43,775 nucleotides of DNA from a virus, in IMG/VR virus record IMGVR_UViG_3300034018_001252, positions 1 through 43,775 of that record; one strand, given 5' to 3'. Below are positions 1-8,291 of the stretch, piece by piece. The number at the start of each line of letters is the position of its first letter. Positions within the stretch are counted from its first letter, which is position 1. The notes beneath the pieces are model-generated. The model did not search any database, was not told where the DNA came from, and worked only from the letters and a program-made list of their open reading frames with translations. Both the position numbers and the translations under genes were made by a program.

Positions 1-576
1 CGTGATCGCTTGGCGAAAACCCTAGAGGAAATGCTTTTAGCACAAGCAGGAACCGATCCCGATCTTGTTGAGGGGTACTCTCATTTTAAAAAGACAGCAT
101 TAAAGAACATGGTGGACACGCTGACATCTGCTGTTCAAAATTTAAATGATCGTATTGGTATTCTGAAGTCTAACAAGAAGCCGCGAAAGCAGAAACGCAA
201 GTCCCCAGAGTCTCAAATAAAGAGACTCCACTTCTTACAGAGAAGTGATGCTTTTGCTATTGACTCCATCAATCCAGTGGATATCATTGGGGCACAGAGA
301 CTGATCATGTACAACACAAAGAACAAGAAAGCCATCCTGCTTATTGCAGTTGAACCAAAAAGCGGACTTGCCGTAAAGGGGTCAACCATTATTGGATTTG
401 ATTCAGCAAAGTCTTTTGAAAAGACTATCAGAAATCCTGATGAGTTTCTGAAGAATCAGAATGACTGCCGAAAGACAGTTGTTACTGCTATTCGTTACCT
501 TACGGGATTGAAGACTAAGAGTAGCGAACCCACGGGTCGCGTAAACAGTAATTGCCTCATTCTACAGGTACAGTAA
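1..576 (+). CDS. Conserved phage protein of unknown function, 5'-truncated by the window
   Basis: The reading frame is open from base 1, so the true start is probably outside the window; a TTG at base 10 is the first possible internal start but no ribosome binding site is visible before it. About 190 residues are seen. A basic linker rich in K/R (around residues 54-65 from the TTG) separates an N-terminal helical part from a C-terminal domain with motifs such as INPVDIIGAQ, YNTKNKKA, VKGSTIIGFD and NGR-like VNSNCLILQV. I recall similar domains in T4-like aquatic phages, always as hypothetical proteins, and know no function. The stop overlaps the rnh start (TAATG), so it is translationally coupled to the replication operon. 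Confidence 0.7.
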   Translation, partial: RDRLAKTLEEMLLAQAGTDPDLVEGYSHFKKTALKNMVDTLTSAVQNLNDRIGILKSNKKPRKQKRKSPESQIKRLHFLQRSDAFAIDSINPVDIIGAQRLIMYNTKNKKAILLIAVEPKSGLAVKGSTIIGFDSAKSFEKTIRNPDEFLKNQNDCRKTVVTAIRYLTGLKTKSSEPTGRVNSNCLILQVQ

Positions 577-1424
577 TGATTCTCGTTGACAACACGCAGG
601 TATTGATGTCGTCTATCTTTGCACAACACAGAGATGTTGCAGCCATTGATGAAGACCTAGTTCGACACATGGTACTCAACACATATCGCATATATCGCAA
701 GAAGTTTTTCCGCGAATACGGCGAACTAGTCATCTGTGAAGACTCAGGCTCTTCTTGGCGGCGGCAGTTCTTTTCCCACTACAAGGGAAAGCGCAGACAA
801 GACCGCAAAGAGAACGAGGCTCAATGGACTCGGTTCTATGAGATAATGAATAAGATTAGGGATGAGGTTGCTCTGCATATGCCTTATCGAAATCTGGCAG
901 TTCAAGGCTGTGAAGCCGATGATCTTATTGCCTATCTTGTAAAACGATTTGCCCCAACAGAGAAGATGCTTGTGTTGAGTGGAGACAAAGACTTCTCTCA
1001 ACTGCTTATTCATCCAAGTGTGCGGCAGTACGCTCCCCTTCAGAAGAAGTTTGTTGAAGTAGACAACCCCAAGCAGTTTTTGCTTGAGCATATTGTCCGA
1101 GGAGACTCGTCTGATGGAGTTCCAAATATTCTATCGGATGATGACTGCTTCATGGTGGAGGACAAACGACAGAAGCCCATCACAAAGAAGCGTATGGATG
1201 AACTACTAAACTATTACGCGGAGCATGGAGTGGTGCAAGAAAAGCACCAAGCGAATTGGAATCGAAACAAGACACTTATTGATCTGCTCCATATCCCATC
1301 CGAGTACGAAGAAAAAATTGAAGTGAATTGGAATACACCTTTTACACCCTCTCGTAGCAAGATTCTTGGCTACATGATAGAGAAGGGTTTGCGTAACCTT
1401 ATTTCTGATATTGAGGACTTTTGA
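576..1424 (+). CDS. rnh: RNase H / 5'-3' flap exonuclease (T4 Rnh, FEN1-like)
   Basis: Removes RNA primers and short flaps from lagging-strand fragments at the phage replication fork. The 282-residue product has the FEN/RNase H acidic sites: D5 in MILVDNTQ, the cluster CEADDLIA (E113, D115, D116), SGDKDFSQL (D137, D139) and the helix-hairpin-helix region RGDSSDGVPNIL (D177, D180). These match the T4 RNase H acidic residues in order, and length is near T4's 305. The ATG at 576 is chosen because it overlaps the preceding TAA and gives the family N-terminus; an in-frame start at 552 would add an unlikely extension. It lies directly upstream of the clamp and clamp-loader genes. Confidence 0.95.
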   Translation: MILVDNTQVLMSSIFAQHRDVAAIDEDLVRHMVLNTYRIYRKKFFREYGELVICEDSGSSWRRQFFSHYKGKRRQDRKENEAQWTRFYEIMNKIRDEVALHMPYRNLAVQGCEADDLIAYLVKRFAPTEKMLVLSGDKDFSQLLIHPSVRQYAPLQKKFVEVDNPKQFLLEHIVRGDSSDGVPNILSDDDCFMVEDKRQKPITKKRMDELLNYYAEHGVVQEKHQANWNRNKTLIDLLHIPSEYEEKIEVNWNTPFTPSRSKILGYMIEKGLRNLISDIEDF

Positions 1425-1425
1425 T

Positions 1426-1608
1426 ATGTTTGAGCGCAACAACCGTGACTACGACAGTAGCGACCCGAACGCAAAGAAGGCTCGTAAGAGTGTGGAGCGA
1501 AAGCATAAGAGCAGCCGCCGCCACGATCAGAAAGAAATTTTGAAACGATTTGTGGAAGACTCTAATGCAGGAAAGCGAGAAGATTATGACAACGAAGACC
1601 AAGACTAA
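1426..1608 (+). CDS. Small highly charged protein of unknown function
   Basis: A 60-residue, strongly charged protein: a basic half (NAKKARKSVERKHKSSRRH) followed by an acidic tail (KREDYDNEDQD). The ATG at 1426 follows the rnh stop by one base and has GAGGAC upstream; an earlier TTG at 1411 is less likely. Its 3' end overlaps the start of the clamp gene by 23 bases in another frame. I do not recognise a family. Position between rnh and the clamp and lack of hydrophobic content suggest a nucleic-acid or replisome-associated peptide, which is inference only. Confidence 0.7.
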   Translation: MFERNNRDYDSSDPNAKKARKSVERKHKSSRRHDQKEILKRFVEDSNAGKREDYDNEDQD

Positions 1609-2287
1609 TGTGGTGAAGATTTCCAAGCGAACACTTGATATCCTCAAGAACTTTGCTAGTATTAATTCAGGAATTCTAGTGAACGAGGGTAACAAGTTGA
1701 ATACCCTGTCGTCCACAAAGAATATCCTTGCCGAAGCAAAGGTGGATGAAACCTTTGCGAAGTCGTTTGCTATTTGGGATTTGAACAAGTTCTTGGGAAC
1801 CGTGAGTCTGTTCAAGGATCCTGAGTTCGTGTTTGAGGACAACTACATCACCGTGAAGTGCGGAAACTCAAGTGTTCGCTATTACTATTGTGATCCTCGT
1901 CTAGTGACTTCCACAAGCAAGAAGATCAGTATGCCGTCCCCTGTGGTGCAGTTTGATCTGAAGTCGAAGGACTTTGCGGAGATCATCAAGGCGGCTTCGG
2001 TGCTTCAGGTAACACATCTGTGTGTGCGATCATCGGCAGACGGCAAGCACATTGAACTTGCAGCCACAGACAAGGCAGACAAGACTTCTAACTTCTATTC
2101 AGTTATTGTAGGAGAGAACGCTTCAGGTGCCACATTTGACTTTATCTTTGATGTGGATAATCTAAAGATTCTTCCAGGTGATTACGCTGTTGCGATTTCG
2201 GAGAAGGTGGTCAGTTCCTTCACGAATAAGAATGAACCTCTGACCTATTGGATTGCCCTGAACGCAGACTCAACATACAAGGCTTAA
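1586..2287 (+). CDS. 45: Sliding clamp DNA polymerase accessory protein gp45
   Basis: Trimeric ring that tethers gp43 to DNA and, in T4, also activates late transcription through the gp55/gp33 complex. The 233-residue product is close to T4 gp45 (228). Recognition rests on the N-terminal pattern SKRTLDILKNFASINSGI, on the two-domain clamp layout with WDLNKFLGTVSLF in the first half and PVVQFDLKSKDFAEIIKAASVLQVTH at the domain junction (given in parts: QFDLKSKDF, IIKAASVL), and on its place immediately before gp44. ATG 1586 is preferred because GCGAGAAG lies upstream; the upstream in-frame ATG at 1550 lies deep inside the previous gene. If late octamers elsewhere in the window are real, this clamp is expected to act there as well. 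Confidence 0.93.
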   Translation: MTTKTKTNVVKISKRTLDILKNFASINSGILVNEGNKLNTLSSTKNILAEAKVDETFAKSFAIWDLNKFLGTVSLFKDPEFVFEDNYITVKCGNSSVRYYYCDPRLVTSTSKKISMPSPVVQFDLKSKDFAEIIKAASVLQVTHLCVRSSADGKHIELAATDKADKTSNFYSVIVGENASGATFDFIFDVDNLKILPGDYAVAISEKVVSSFTNKNEPLTYWIALNADSTYKA

Positions 2288-2288
2288 A

Positions 2289-3242
2289 GTGATCTCAACT
2301 GAAACCGTGAAGGGATTGTGGTGCGAAAAGTATCGACCACAAACCGTTGCTGATTGTATTCTTCCATCCGAAACGCATGACCTGTTCCTGCAAATGGCAG
2401 AGCGAGGCGAACCGCAAAATCTACTACTGAGTGGAGGAGCGGGTTGTGGCAAGACTTCTATTGCTAGAGCCTTGTGTAATGATTTGGGTTGCGACTATAT
2501 TGTTGTGAACTGCTCTGAGGATGGAAACATTGATACTCTCCGCACTCGAATCAGAAACTTTGCGTCCACGGTGTCTCTCACCGAAGGCGTAAAGAAGGTG
2601 GTGATATTGGATGAGTTTGACTACTCCAATGCACAGTCCACACAGCCAGCACTTCGGGGGTTCATTGAGGAGTTCTCGACTAACTGTCGGTTCATTCTCA
2701 CCTGTAATTTCAAAAATAGAATCATTGAGCCGCTGCACTCCCGATGCACCTGTATAGATTTTCGTATACAGCAGAAGGAGAAGGCTCAGATTGCGGTAAA
2801 GTTCCTGAAACGAGCCACCGAGATTCTAGAAGCCGAGGGTATTGAGTACGAACCCAAGGTGGTGGCTCAACTCATTACAAAGTATTTTCCTGACTTTCGG
2901 CGTACCCTGAACGAACTTCAGCGATATTCTGTGAGCGGAAAGATTGATGTGGGTATTCTTCAGACCCTTGGGGATGTGCAGATCCGCGACTTGGTGAAGC
3001 ACATGAAGGCAAAGGAGTTTGCCAATGTTCGTAGGTGGGTGGTGGACAATCTAGACAACGATCAGACACGGGTGTACCGCGCAATTTACGATAGCCTGTG
3101 TGATACGGTTGAGGGTGGATCTATTCCTCAAGCCATTCTTATTCTTGCAGACTATCAGTACAAGGCGGCGTTTGCTGCGGATCACGAGATTAATCTCACG
3201 GCTTGCCTTGTGCAACTAATGATGGAGATCAAGTTCAAGTGA
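2289..3242 (+). CDS. 44: Clamp loader large subunit gp44 (AAA+ ATPase)
   Basis: ATPase subunit of the gp44/gp62 clamp loader, which opens gp45 and places it at primer ends. The 317-residue protein (T4: 319) has Walker A GGAGCGKTS (49-57), Walker B VVILDEFD (104-111), sensor 1 FILTCN (135-140) and the SRC arginine-finger motif (151-153), followed by helical lid and collar domains. The GTG at 2289 starts one base after the gp45 stop and gives the T4-like N-terminus (KYRPQTVADCILP). The 3' end overlaps gp62 by GTGA. Confidence 0.96.
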   Translation: MISTETVKGLWCEKYRPQTVADCILPSETHDLFLQMAERGEPQNLLLSGGAGCGKTSIARALCNDLGCDYIVVNCSEDGNIDTLRTRIRNFASTVSLTEGVKKVVILDEFDYSNAQSTQPALRGFIEEFSTNCRFILTCNFKNRIIEPLHSRCTCIDFRIQQKEKAQIAVKFLKRATEILEAEGIEYEPKVVAQLITKYFPDFRRTLNELQRYSVSGKIDVGILQTLGDVQIRDLVKHMKAKEFANVRRWVVDNLDNDQTRVYRAIYDSLCDTVEGGSIPQAILILADYQYKAAFAADHEINLTACLVQLMMEIKFK

Positions 3243-3631
3243 CCCATACCCTGAGTGATTATTTAAATGCGATCAATGTTTCAAAGGATCCGCTACTAGA
3301 CAGTAGCGAGTCTTACACCAAACAGTCGTATCCACCGTTCGTGGTTACCCGTTGTCTGTCGTACTTTCCTGATACCCTGTTCGCGGCAAACGAGATGAAT
3401 ACTCGTCCCCTTATAGATTCAAAAATGCACTTTGACTTCCTGCGGGGAGCAGTTCGTCCCCGTAAGCGGTTCTCCAAGTGGCTGAAGCGGGAGGACGATA
3501 GTCGTGTGGCGGCTCTAGTGGAGTACTACGGTATATCTTCCCGCAAGGCGCGAGAAGCCCTGTCTGTGCTGTCTGAAGCCGATCTAGAGGAGATTGTTGC
3601 CGCTGTAGATAAAGGTGGACGAAGCAAATAA
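3239..3631 (+). CDS. 62: Clamp loader small subunit gp62
   Basis: Small non-ATPase subunit that completes the gp44/gp62 pentamer. The product is 130 residues, shorter than T4 gp62 (187) but like the short forms of aquatic T4-like phages. Recognisable parts are LSDYLNAINVSKDPLLDS at the N-terminus, YPPFVVTRCLSYFPDT, ANEMN and RKRFSKWLK. The GTG at 3239 overlaps the gp44 TGA (GTGA), implying coupled translation; the longer frame beginning at 3203 would lie inside gp44 and is not favoured. Confidence 0.92.
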   Translation: MTHTLSDYLNAINVSKDPLLDSSESYTKQSYPPFVVTRCLSYFPDTLFAANEMNTRPLIDSKMHFDFLRGAVRPRKRFSKWLKREDDSRVAALVEYYGISSRKAREALSVLSEADLEEIVAAVDKGGRSK

Positions 3632-3639
3632 TCTAAATA
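3632..3639 (+). promoter_or_regulatory. Late-promoter-like octamer TCTAAATA
   Basis: TCTAAATA lies just after the gp62 stop and 40 bases before the chosen regA ATG. It resembles the T4 late consensus TATAAATA with C in place of A at the second base, the same variant found before several other genes here. regA is not a late gene in T4, so this copy may be chance. Confidence 0.35.
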
Positions 3640-3679
3640 CTTCCATGTGCGGTTCCGAATTATCAGGAGTGAGCAGAAC

Positions 3680-4117
3680 ATGGAAGCAGATGAACGATAT
3701 ATTGATCTTGAAACCACTGATCTGCTAGAGATCAGTCTACAGAAACCCGATGACTTTCTTAAAGTCCGCGAAACTCTGACGCGTATTGGCGTGTCGTCTC
3801 GCGCAGAAAAGAAGTTGTGGCAATCATGCCATATCCTGCACAAGAAGGGTAAATATTACATTGTGCATTTCAAGGAAATGTTTGCCCTAGACAGTTTGCC
3901 TACCTCCATAAATAGTGAGGACATTGGACGGCGTAACACCGTTGCGTGTCTCCTTGAGGAGTGGGGGCTGATTAAGATCGTGGACAAAACCAAGATTACA
4001 GAGAAAGTACCACTCAACAAAATAAAGATCCTTCCATTCAAGGAGAAGGGTGAGTGGGAGTTGTGTCCGAAATATCATATCGGTCGTTCCAAAAAGAACA
4101 TCAAGACCGAAGAGTAG
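3680..4117 (+). CDS. regA: RegA translational repressor of early genes
   Basis: RNA-binding protein that represses translation of many early phage mRNAs, including its own and those of replication genes in T4. The 145-residue product (T4: 122) contains the core LEISLQKPDDFLKVRETL, WQSCHILHKKGKYYIVHFKEMF, LLEEWGLI and PKYHIG, all closely matching T4 RegA in order. It carries about 14 extra N-terminal residues and a basic C-terminal tail. ATG 3680 has AGGAG at 3666-3670; an upstream GTG at 3647 has none. In T4 gene 43 follows regA, whereas here the next 17 kb is an accessory island. Confidence 0.96.
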   Translation: MEADERYIDLETTDLLEISLQKPDDFLKVRETLTRIGVSSRAEKKLWQSCHILHKKGKYYIVHFKEMFALDSLPTSINSEDIGRRNTVACLLEEWGLIKIVDKTKITEKVPLNKIKILPFKEKGEWELCPKYHIGRSKKNIKTEE

Positions 4118-4135
4118 ACAAAGGAAATTTATATT

Positions 4136-4843
4136 ATGAGCAGACTTGTGATCAAGTTCCCTACGCGGAACCGACCCGAAAAATTCAAAACCGTCTTTTC
4201 CCGCTACCTCACCTTTCTGAGTGGACGGCATGATGTTCGTTTCATCCTGACAATGGATGAGGATGACCTCACCATGAATAATCCTGAAATGCACCAGTGG
4301 ATTTCCACTCGTGCAGAGAACGCGCAGATTGAGTGTTTCTACGGGAACTCTAAGTCCAAGATTGAGGCTTGCAATGCCAACCTAGAGGGTGTTGACGGCG
4401 ATGTACTGCTGTTGGCATCAGATGACATGGTGCCCGTGCAGATGGGATACGATGATATAATCTTTGGTGCTTTCTCTCAAGCCTTTCCTGACTTTGATGG
4501 TGCAATCAAGTTTTGGGATGGTCTGCGTCCAAAGGAAGACCCGCTGATGACTCTCACAGTCATGGGCTTCCCCCTGTACAAGCAGTTCGGATACATTTAC
4601 AATCCTGAGTACAAGTCTCTGTACTGCGACAACGAGCAGACACAGGTTTGTGCCACGCTAAACAAGTTGCGCCGTTGCGACCTGTGCATTATTCAGCACC
4701 AGTGGACGAATGAGCCGTTTGACACCCTCCATGCTCGTAATGAGAACTCGGAGATGTACGATGTGGACGGTGAAACATTTAAGCGTAGATCCGAAAACAA
4801 ATTTAATATGGAGGCAATGTTCAATGCCAGTATCAGCAAGTGA
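4136..4843 (+). CDS. GT-A fold glycosyltransferase-like protein
   Basis: Probable sugar transferase, 235 residues. The N-terminal strand VIKFPTRNRPEKF and RFILTMDEDDLTMN, the helix with KIEACNANLEGVDGDVLLLASDDMVP and its acidic pair (SDDM) at the usual DxD site resemble family-2-like GT-A enzymes. No membrane segment is seen, so it is cytoplasmic. AAGGAA at 4121-4126 precedes the ATG. It is the first gene of the island after regA and overlaps the next glycosyltransferase by 20 bases. Donor and acceptor cannot be told from the sequence. Confidence 0.72.
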   Translation: MSRLVIKFPTRNRPEKFKTVFSRYLTFLSGRHDVRFILTMDEDDLTMNNPEMHQWISTRAENAQIECFYGNSKSKIEACNANLEGVDGDVLLLASDDMVPVQMGYDDIIFGAFSQAFPDFDGAIKFWDGLRPKEDPLMTLTVMGFPLYKQFGYIYNPEYKSLYCDNEQTQVCATLNKLRRCDLCIIQHQWTNEPFDTLHARNENSEMYDVDGETFKRRSENKFNMEAMFNASISK

Positions 4844-5465
4844 AATCAAGTTCAGCATTCTGATGCTGTCTATCCCCGAACGCATCGAATCCATGACTGC
4901 TGCGGTAAAGCATCTACAAGAGCAAGCCGATGCCGTAGGACAAGGCAAGGCTGTAGAAATCCTTGTACTACTCGACAACCGCTCTAAAAGCATTTCCGAA
5001 AAGCGCAACGACCTCTTGCAAATAGCACGGGGCAAGTACATTGCGTTCTTGGACGATGACGATGCAGTCAGTAAGGAATATATGGCAAAGATTTTTACAG
5101 CCATTGATACCCATGACGGTATTGACTGCATCTCATTTAATCAGTGGTGTAGTATTGACGGTGAACCAATGGATGTGGAGTTTGGCATTGGCAATCCCCA
5201 CGGGCAGTTGTGGCGGGATGAAGACGGTTTCCTTGGCAATATTAAGCGTCCTCCATACCATATGTGCCTGTGGCGCAGCGAAATTGCTAAGAGTGAGGCA
5301 TTTAATCCTGTGTACGGAGCCAATGGTCAGTCTTCTGAAGACATTGACTGGCTCATGCGCCTGTATCCCAAGATTCAGACGGAACATCACATTGATGACT
5401 CGCTGCACGGATACATCTACAGTTCACAGACAACCACTTCTCTTGTTCCGCAGGAGCAGCAGTGA
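4824..5465 (+). CDS. Family 2 glycosyltransferase
   Basis: A 213-residue GT2-type enzyme. It shows the N-terminal strand FSILMLSIPERIESM, the nucleotide-sugar region EILVLLDNRSKSISEKRNDLL, and ARGKYIAFLDDDDAVS with four acidic residues at the metal-binding DxD site. A later SSEDIDWLMRL has the ED pair typical of the catalytic base region. ATG 4824 is preceded by GGAGG (4811-4815); the longer frame from 4710 would overlap the previous gene extensively in another frame and is rejected. It ends in GTGA with the next gene. Confidence 0.85.
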   Translation: MPVSASEIKFSILMLSIPERIESMTAAVKHLQEQADAVGQGKAVEILVLLDNRSKSISEKRNDLLQIARGKYIAFLDDDDAVSKEYMAKIFTAIDTHDGIDCISFNQWCSIDGEPMDVEFGIGNPHGQLWRDEDGFLGNIKRPPYHMCLWRSEIAKSEAFNPVYGANGQSSEDIDWLMRLYPKIQTEHHIDDSLHGYIYSSQTTTSLVPQEQQ

Positions 5466-6172
5466 AAATTCTTCTTAACTATGCAGACGGTAAGTTCCTA
5501 GAATCTCAGTTAAAGAACAGCCAAAGTGGTCTTGCCGCAGGATTCAATGTGGTACACCAAATGAGTCGTTCTGAGATTGACTCAGAATTTGCAGTACGCC
5601 ATGATGGCATCTTGTCTCAAAAGAGAGGTGCTGGATATTGGTTGTGGAAATCTTATTTTATCAATAAAATACTACACAATATGGACAAGAATGATATCTT
5701 GTTTTATTCTGATTCTGGTTCTGTGTTTGTTCGCCGAGTTGAACCTATATTTCAAGCAGTGATGAATGATCCAAAGGGAATCATTGGATTTGCTCTTGCA
5801 GGTGGTCATTTAGAAAAGTATTACACCAAGCGTGATCTGTTTAATCATATGGGAATTAATACTACTGAGTATACAGATACACCACAGCGAATGGCTAGTT
5901 TTATGTGCTTTCGCAAAACTCCTGAGTCATTGGCGATAGCATTGGAATATTCTGAACTAGTCAGCAATCCCCACCTGATTACCGATACACCAAACAAGGA
6001 TGGATGGGTAGAACCAGGATTTATGGATCATCGACACGATCAATCTATATGGAGTCTATTGACAAAGAAGCACGGGATCACTATACTACCTGATCCCACA
6101 CAGTGGGGAGTTCAGCACGGAGAAAACACCGCTGAACACCAATACCTTTCTCATACACGAGATTCACGATGA
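5462..6172 (+). CDS. Glycosyltransferase-like protein (GYWLWK type)
   Basis: A 236-residue protein with GAGYWLWKSYFI near residue 57, followed by NDILFYSDSGSVFV, a DxD-like acidic strand. This layout is seen in small capsule and O-antigen transferases distantly related to GT32 or TcdA-type enzymes. Later DHRHDQSIWSLL resembles the conserved D-Q-S motif of that group. The GTG start overlaps the preceding TGA. It may transfer a hexose to the glycan assembled by this cluster; the exact family is uncertain. Confidence 0.7.
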   Translation: MKILLNYADGKFLESQLKNSQSGLAAGFNVVHQMSRSEIDSEFAVRHDGILSQKRGAGYWLWKSYFINKILHNMDKNDILFYSDSGSVFVRRVEPIFQAVMNDPKGIIGFALAGGHLEKYYTKRDLFNHMGINTTEYTDTPQRMASFMCFRKTPESLAIALEYSELVSNPHLITDTPNKDGWVEPGFMDHRHDQSIWSLLTKKHGITILPDPTQWGVQHGENTAEHQYLSHTRDSR

Positions 6173-6963
6173 CCACTCAAAACATACAGATGTTCTGCCT
6201 TTTCCACAAGGGGCTGCGTGAGGACATTTATGAACCGTATAAGGATTCTCCTCACAAGTTCACCTTTGTACGGGTGGGAAACCACGACTACACCGTAAAG
6301 AGTGATTGGATTCGTTCGGCTGTGCTTGACGCAAACACACTATCAGGATTTATTCCATATGGTCAGCGATGGGCTGAATACGAGTTTTTGTTGAACCTTG
6401 TGTCAGATCCGTCCACCTTTGATTCTGTTGTCACGGGTGATTGGATTGGGATGACTCAATACGATCACGGCATGGAGATTGGTTTTTCTCGTATGCCGCT
6501 GTTTGATTTCTTTGAGTGGAAACTGCAAGGCTCAAAGGGTATCAGCAGTAGTCGTGACTACTTTGCATTACGCACATTCCCTTTGCGGGAGTATGAACTA
6601 TCTGTGAATCGCACCTGCATGGACTACAGCGACCCACAGCGTTTGCAGGGTCAGCCGTCTTGCTATTCGGTCATGGCTGAACACTATAACGAGTACTACG
6701 AAACACGCAAAACACAGTACGATATATTCCTGCATGACGAAAACAAGTTGCCGTTTTGCTCTTCTTTCATCATGGGTAGGAACGAATTCAAAGATTTAGT
6801 GAACTATCTGCGTTGGGTTGCAGACAACAAGAACATTGACTGTTTTGATCCCGCAAAGACCTGTCGGCAGCAGGGTGGACTCATGGAGCGGTATCTTGCG
6901 TCTTGGTTTGTCTTCAGTGGCATGAGAATGTTTGACGCTTCGGTGAATGTAATACAACTCTGA
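6169..6963 (+). CDS. Probable glycosyltransferase (DUF4422-like)
   Basis: A 264-residue protein starting MTTQNIQMFCLFHKGL. It contains EYEFLLNL, DWIGMTQYDHGMEIG and a C-terminal GGLMERYLASWFVFSG, a combination that resembles the DUF4422 group of capsule glycosyltransferases, where YxH and a FMxER-type end are usual. No signal peptide or membrane helix is present. The ATG overlaps the preceding TGA (ATGA), keeping it in the same translational unit as the upstream transferases. Assignment is by pattern only. Confidence 0.55.
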   Translation: MTTQNIQMFCLFHKGLREDIYEPYKDSPHKFTFVRVGNHDYTVKSDWIRSAVLDANTLSGFIPYGQRWAEYEFLLNLVSDPSTFDSVVTGDWIGMTQYDHGMEIGFSRMPLFDFFEWKLQGSKGISSSRDYFALRTFPLREYELSVNRTCMDYSDPQRLQGQPSCYSVMAEHYNEYYETRKTQYDIFLHDENKLPFCSSFIMGRNEFKDLVNYLRWVADNKNIDCFDPAKTCRQQGGLMERYLASWFVFSGMRMFDASVNVIQL

Positions 6964-6983
6964 AATAAAAGAAGGAACTAAAA

Positions 6984-7613
6984 ATGCTACACATGGATTT
7001 CAAGACCCTGTTAGAAAAATACGGGTGTAACGACAGAAAAGGTATAATTCATATCGGCGGACACATTGGAGAAGAAATTCCAATGTACAAAGAATTAGGT
7101 TTCAAGAAGGTGCTGACCTTTGAACCTTTGTCTGTTCCTTTTTCACAAATCCCTACGGGAGAAGAAATATACAACGAACAGTGTGCGATAGGATCAGAAA
7201 ACAAGGAAGTGGAGATGTTTGTTGCAAACAACTATCAGTCTTCTTCTATACTGCAACCAGTGAATCACCTGATCTATCACCCGTCTATTGCGTTTGATGG
7301 AAAGGAACTAGTCAAGGTTGTGTCCCTAGATTGGTATTTTGAAAATAACAATCACGAATTAAAAGCAAGCGATTTTGATGTAATGGTGATTGACGCACAG
7401 GGATACGAAGGAGAAGTTGTTGCTGGTGCAGAAAAAACTTTACACCATATGAAGGTAGTTTACTCGGAAATAAATGCTGGCGAACTATACAAAGACTGCA
7501 TCCACATTTTTAAGTTAGATGAGATACTAAAAACTAAATATTCTCTCGACAGAAAAGAAACTTTATATAACCAACTCACCGCAGAAGGAGAAGCAATATA
7601 TGTCAGGAACTAA
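6984..7613 (+). CDS. FkbM-family methyltransferase
   Basis: SAM-dependent O-methyltransferase, probably acting on a sugar hydroxyl of the cluster's glycan. The 209-residue protein shows the FkbM pattern: KGIIHIGGHIGEEIPMY (SAM motif I, where FkbM proteins have a D/H-x-G-x-x-x-G loop), KVLTFEPLS (acidic residue after strand 2), ALGS-like CAIGSENKEVEMFV, VVSLDWYF and DFDVMVIDAQGYEGEVVAGA. AAGGAA at 6970-6975 precedes ATG 6984. The region from here to about 14494 is visibly more AT-rich than the flanking replication genes. Confidence 0.85.
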   Translation: MLHMDFKTLLEKYGCNDRKGIIHIGGHIGEEIPMYKELGFKKVLTFEPLSVPFSQIPTGEEIYNEQCAIGSENKEVEMFVANNYQSSSILQPVNHLIYHPSIAFDGKELVKVVSLDWYFENNNHELKASDFDVMVIDAQGYEGEVVAGAEKTLHHMKVVYSEINAGELYKDCIHIFKLDEILKTKYSLDRKETLYNQLTAEGEAIYVRN

Positions 7614-8262
7614 TTATCATACTGTTCAGAACACTAGCAACACGCCAAATGTTCGACACCCTGAAAATCTTCAAGGATACTTTCGTAATTTTGGATTGCA
7701 TCCAAACTACATTGCAGGATCATTGGCTAGTAAGAGACTTAACACATTTTTGAAGTTGGAATCCCTTCCACTATTCATTGAAACAGGAACAAACTACGGA
7801 AACGGTGTTCTGTGGGCTACTAAGCAGATAAACTTCACTAACATTATGTCTGTTGAACTTGATGAGAGCAGAACACAATACTGTAAGAATATGTTTGCAG
7901 ACAATCCGATTGTCAGCATTGAACAGGGTGATAGCGTTGATTACCTCAACAAGATTATTCCATCTGTAAACACTCCGTGCCTGATTTATCTTGATGCCCA
8001 CTATAGCGGGGGAATCAGTCCACACAATCCAAATCATCCTGTTCCTCTAGTTGAAGAATCAACTATCATTCTTGAAAAGTTTTATGATCTTTCGCAAGCA
8101 GTCATAATAGTAGACGATGTTGATTGTTGGGATCGTAGCATGATAGATGCTCTTATAGAGATGTACGCACACAAGAATATTTCAGGAAACTATCTTGATG
8201 ATTCCATTATATTCTGCCACGATTCATGGATACGAGATCAGTGGAAGGTTCTTCGTCAGTAA
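7600..8262 (+). CDS. Class I SAM-dependent methyltransferase-like protein
   Basis: A 220-residue protein with a Rossmann SAM-binding pattern: PLFIETGTNYGNGVLWA (motif I), IMSVELDESRTQYC (acidic end of strand 2), VSIEQGDSVDYL and CLIYLDAHYSGG (motif IV-like), then AVIIVDDVDCW. Similar proteins occur in surface-glycan clusters. The start lies inside the 3' end of the FkbM gene with AAGGAG upstream. Substrate unknown; it could methylate a sugar or act on a lipid-linked intermediate. Confidence 0.7.
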   Translation: MSGTNYHTVQNTSNTPNVRHPENLQGYFRNFGLHPNYIAGSLASKRLNTFLKLESLPLFIETGTNYGNGVLWATKQINFTNIMSVELDESRTQYCKNMFADNPIVSIEQGDSVDYLNKIIPSVNTPCLIYLDAHYSGGISPHNPNHPVPLVEESTIILEKFYDLSQAVIIVDDVDCWDRSMIDALIEMYAHKNISGNYLDDSIIFCHDSWIRDQWKVLRQ

Positions 8263-8291
8263 GACAAATCATTAAACTATAGAAATATACC

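Noticed and set aside
3203-3238. Longer N-terminus for gp62
   Set aside because: The extension lies within gp44 and does not match the family; the GTG at 3239 gives the expected start with GTGA coupling.
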